From positions 51,469,980-51,533,979 of the forward strand of contig NC_068575.1 in the NCBI RefSeq assembly GCF_025698545.1: a stretch of DNA of 64,000 bases. Direction: 5' to 3'. The notes under the pieces are model-generated. The model saw only the letters and a program-made list of their open reading frames with translations, made no database searches and was not told the DNA's origin. Source of the stretch: Gossypium raimondii (Eukaryota; Streptophyta; Magnoliopsida; Malvales; Malvaceae). The position numbers and the translations under genes are program-made. Shown in pieces: positions 62,255-64,000 of the stretch; the first letter of the stretch is position 1, and each line of letters opens with the position of its first letter.

Positions 62255-63005
62255 GAAATTTGTGTGATTAGAACTGGCATGATAAATAGAATGGCAGTTT
62301 GTTTTACATTGCATTTCTTTATAGTTAACAGAGTTGTGTTGTACTTTCTGCAAGTACTATACCAAGGCTCACCTTAGTAATTGCTTTAATTGTTACTTTT
62401 AAAAGCAAAAAAAATGTATACATAAGTAAAATTATACTATATATTTAGTATGGAAAATGTAAAAAAAAATTACTTGCCGTCTTAAGCTTAAGATTGTTCT
62501 TTAATTTGGTATTAAATTAATAATAATCGCATGCTTCATTAATATTGTAATGATCAGGTAGGGCAGTTGGACTGCATATGAATCAATTAAAAGCCGTCCA
62601 AATGGAGAGATGGATAAGGGAAAGAAGCTATTAACGTACATCACGAGCACCAACACTTGGTGTTATATAGATATACGTATGTATACACATTTGAGATGGA
62701 AGCAGTATCAGTCCAAGAAAAAGAATGGGTTTACCAATGCAGACAAAAGAGCTTATAAATACGCATATAGTAAAGTCCAGGTGCAGCCTGTGAGTAATGG
62801 AAAAATAAGTATTCAGTTAAAAGTTCAATTATTTGTATTTATTTTGAAGGGTTATTAGTAAAAAGTGATTAACTCAGAGCGGTAATGAGTAAAGTTTCGG
62901 GTTTGGATGGAAAAAATATTATATTGATGAGAGAACATTGTCCCATTTAAAGATTCGATCTTACTCGATTTCGAATTTAATTAGAATTATATTGGGTCAT
63001 AGACA

Positions 63006-63026
63006 ATATATATATATATATATATA
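63006..63026. repeat. (TA)n microsatellite
   Basis: Uninterrupted TA dinucleotides, about ten units. Confidence 0.9.
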
Positions 63027-64000
63027 AAATTTCGGTTTGGTGAGTGGAATAGGATAGCTGATCCATCTAGATTGATGCATATTTAGGTAAATGAGTTTCA
63101 TTAATTAATTAATACTGGGTTTTACAAGTTGGTATGAATAAACAATATATTGGTGGTAACGGTAAACAATTACTTCAACAAGGACGGACCGAGAATGACT
63201 TAAGCTTTACACTTTCCCTTGCTTGTGCTGCTAGTTTATGGGTCAATGATTTTTGTGCATCTCGTCTTGGTATTGACAAATAATCTCAATGGAGGAGAGC
63301 TCGAACTGTTAAGCTTTCCAATTTTGAGGATCCTATGTAGTAGGAGTCACCTCGGCCACTACCAACTTTCTTGCTATATCAACGTAAGTGTACTGTTTGT
63401 GACTATAATAGGGAAAATTACATTCTTGACTCCTAACCTCCGGTGTTTCTTTCTTGCCTAAACAGACTCACTTTTGTGAAGGCACATTTTTTGTGGTATG
63501 GCGCAAACTGGCATGTGGACCTAAATTATGAAGATAATGTGGGGTTTCCAAAACTTACAAGAGGGTCAAGCTGAAGCCTTACCACCATGTGACTTGTCTC
63601 TACACTAAGTAATGAAATTGCAAAAGCCCTTTTTCTGGGTTGCTTTGCTCCATGTGAGAGGAGCCTATTCCTCTTTGTACTTGCCTCTAAACTCCAAGCC
63701 ATATGTATGTACACATGTACATAGGTACTATCCATTATATAATGGAGCTAATATCTCTTTCATGTGTCTTGTCTTTGATCTGAATCTGATACTAATTATT
63801 ATGTATAAAAAAACTGAAATAAAGCATGCTCAACCTTTATCTTTTACCTTTTATCTAACCTCCTTTTTTCATGTAACCCACATGCATTTCAGATCTGCAG
63901 AAACTCTTTATTTAAGCTTTAGCTTTTCATAATTACAATCTCAGACCACTAACTGCAATAGTAAAAAAAGAAGAGAGAAAATCCCAGTAAAAGTGATTAG

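Larger units (their letters stand above)
60737..64000. other. Upstream of LONGIFOLIA-like gene and right-end intergenic
   Basis: The part next to 60736 holds the 5' leader and promoter of the LONGIFOLIA-like gene. The remainder is A/T-rich with no recognised gene. Plus ORFs at 62610-62858, 63219-63461 and 63612-63932 have no domain I can name. Confidence 0.5.

Noticed and set aside
62610-63932. Three small plus ORFs near the right edge
   Set aside because: Low-complexity or unremarkable translations without conserved motifs.

Overview
The window looks like nuclear DNA of a dicot plant. The host genes have canonical GT-AG introns and plant-type products, and most of the rest is long-terminal-repeat (LTR) retrotransposon sequence and A/T-rich intergenic DNA. 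The repeat styles (CACACGGCCGTGTG palindromes, GACCATGTCTGGGACATGG arrays inside LTRs, LTR ends TGTAACA/TGTTACA) are ones I associate with cotton (Gossypium, Malvaceae). That assignment is inference. No bacterial, CRISPR or prophage feature is present.

Layout. 1-7231: minus-strand Athila-like Ty3/Gypsy element with one LTR in the window (6006-7231), degraded gag and protease, only the tail of the integrase, and a degraded downstream 'plant transposon protein' ORF; its other LTR lies off the left edge. 7844-8285: three tandem ~147-bp units. 8755-9066: LINE-like remnant, cut by solo LTR A (9067-11730). Solo LTR B is at 12103-15476. 16576-18062: intact two-domain DJ-1/PfpI gene (minus, 4 exons). 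18865-25580: intact guanylate-binding-family GTPase gene (minus, 17 exons, one of only 7 nt). 25581-28980: featureless intergenic DNA. ~28985-30949: element with long terminal inverted repeats carrying a frameshifted 5'-truncated REF/SRPP gene piece, with a Tourist-like MITE nested inside (30082-30629). Solo LTR C is at 31623-34234. 34963-51514: full-length Tat/Ogre-type Ty3/Gypsy retrotransposon (minus, 16.55 kb) with both LTRs, a CAACC target duplication, an extra ORF upstream of gag, an intron between protease and reverse transcriptase, two RNase H domains and a large tandem array in its 3' region; every coding part is broken. 52644-53893: histone H2A.Z gene (plus, 2 exons). 57247-60736: LONGIFOLIA/TRM-family gene (minus, 4 exons). 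60737-64000: no gene recognised.

The four host genes do not form a pathway: a DJ-1 family stress or glyoxalase-type protein, a membrane-associated large GTPase, a chromatin histone variant and a microtubule-associated growth regulator. They stand as single genes separated by repeats. The notable biology is the transposon history (three solo LTRs with target duplications, nested insertions, gene-fragment capture) and some gene-structure oddities: a 7-nt exon, a second DJ-1 domain without its nucleophile, and a stop-free first intron in the LONGIFOLIA-like gene. I found no clear evidence of a wholly new biological system. The best leads are the REF/SRPP-carrying inverted-repeat element and the intron and satellite-like array of the Tat element. 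Exon limits were read by eye from splice motifs and frame continuity, without transcript data.
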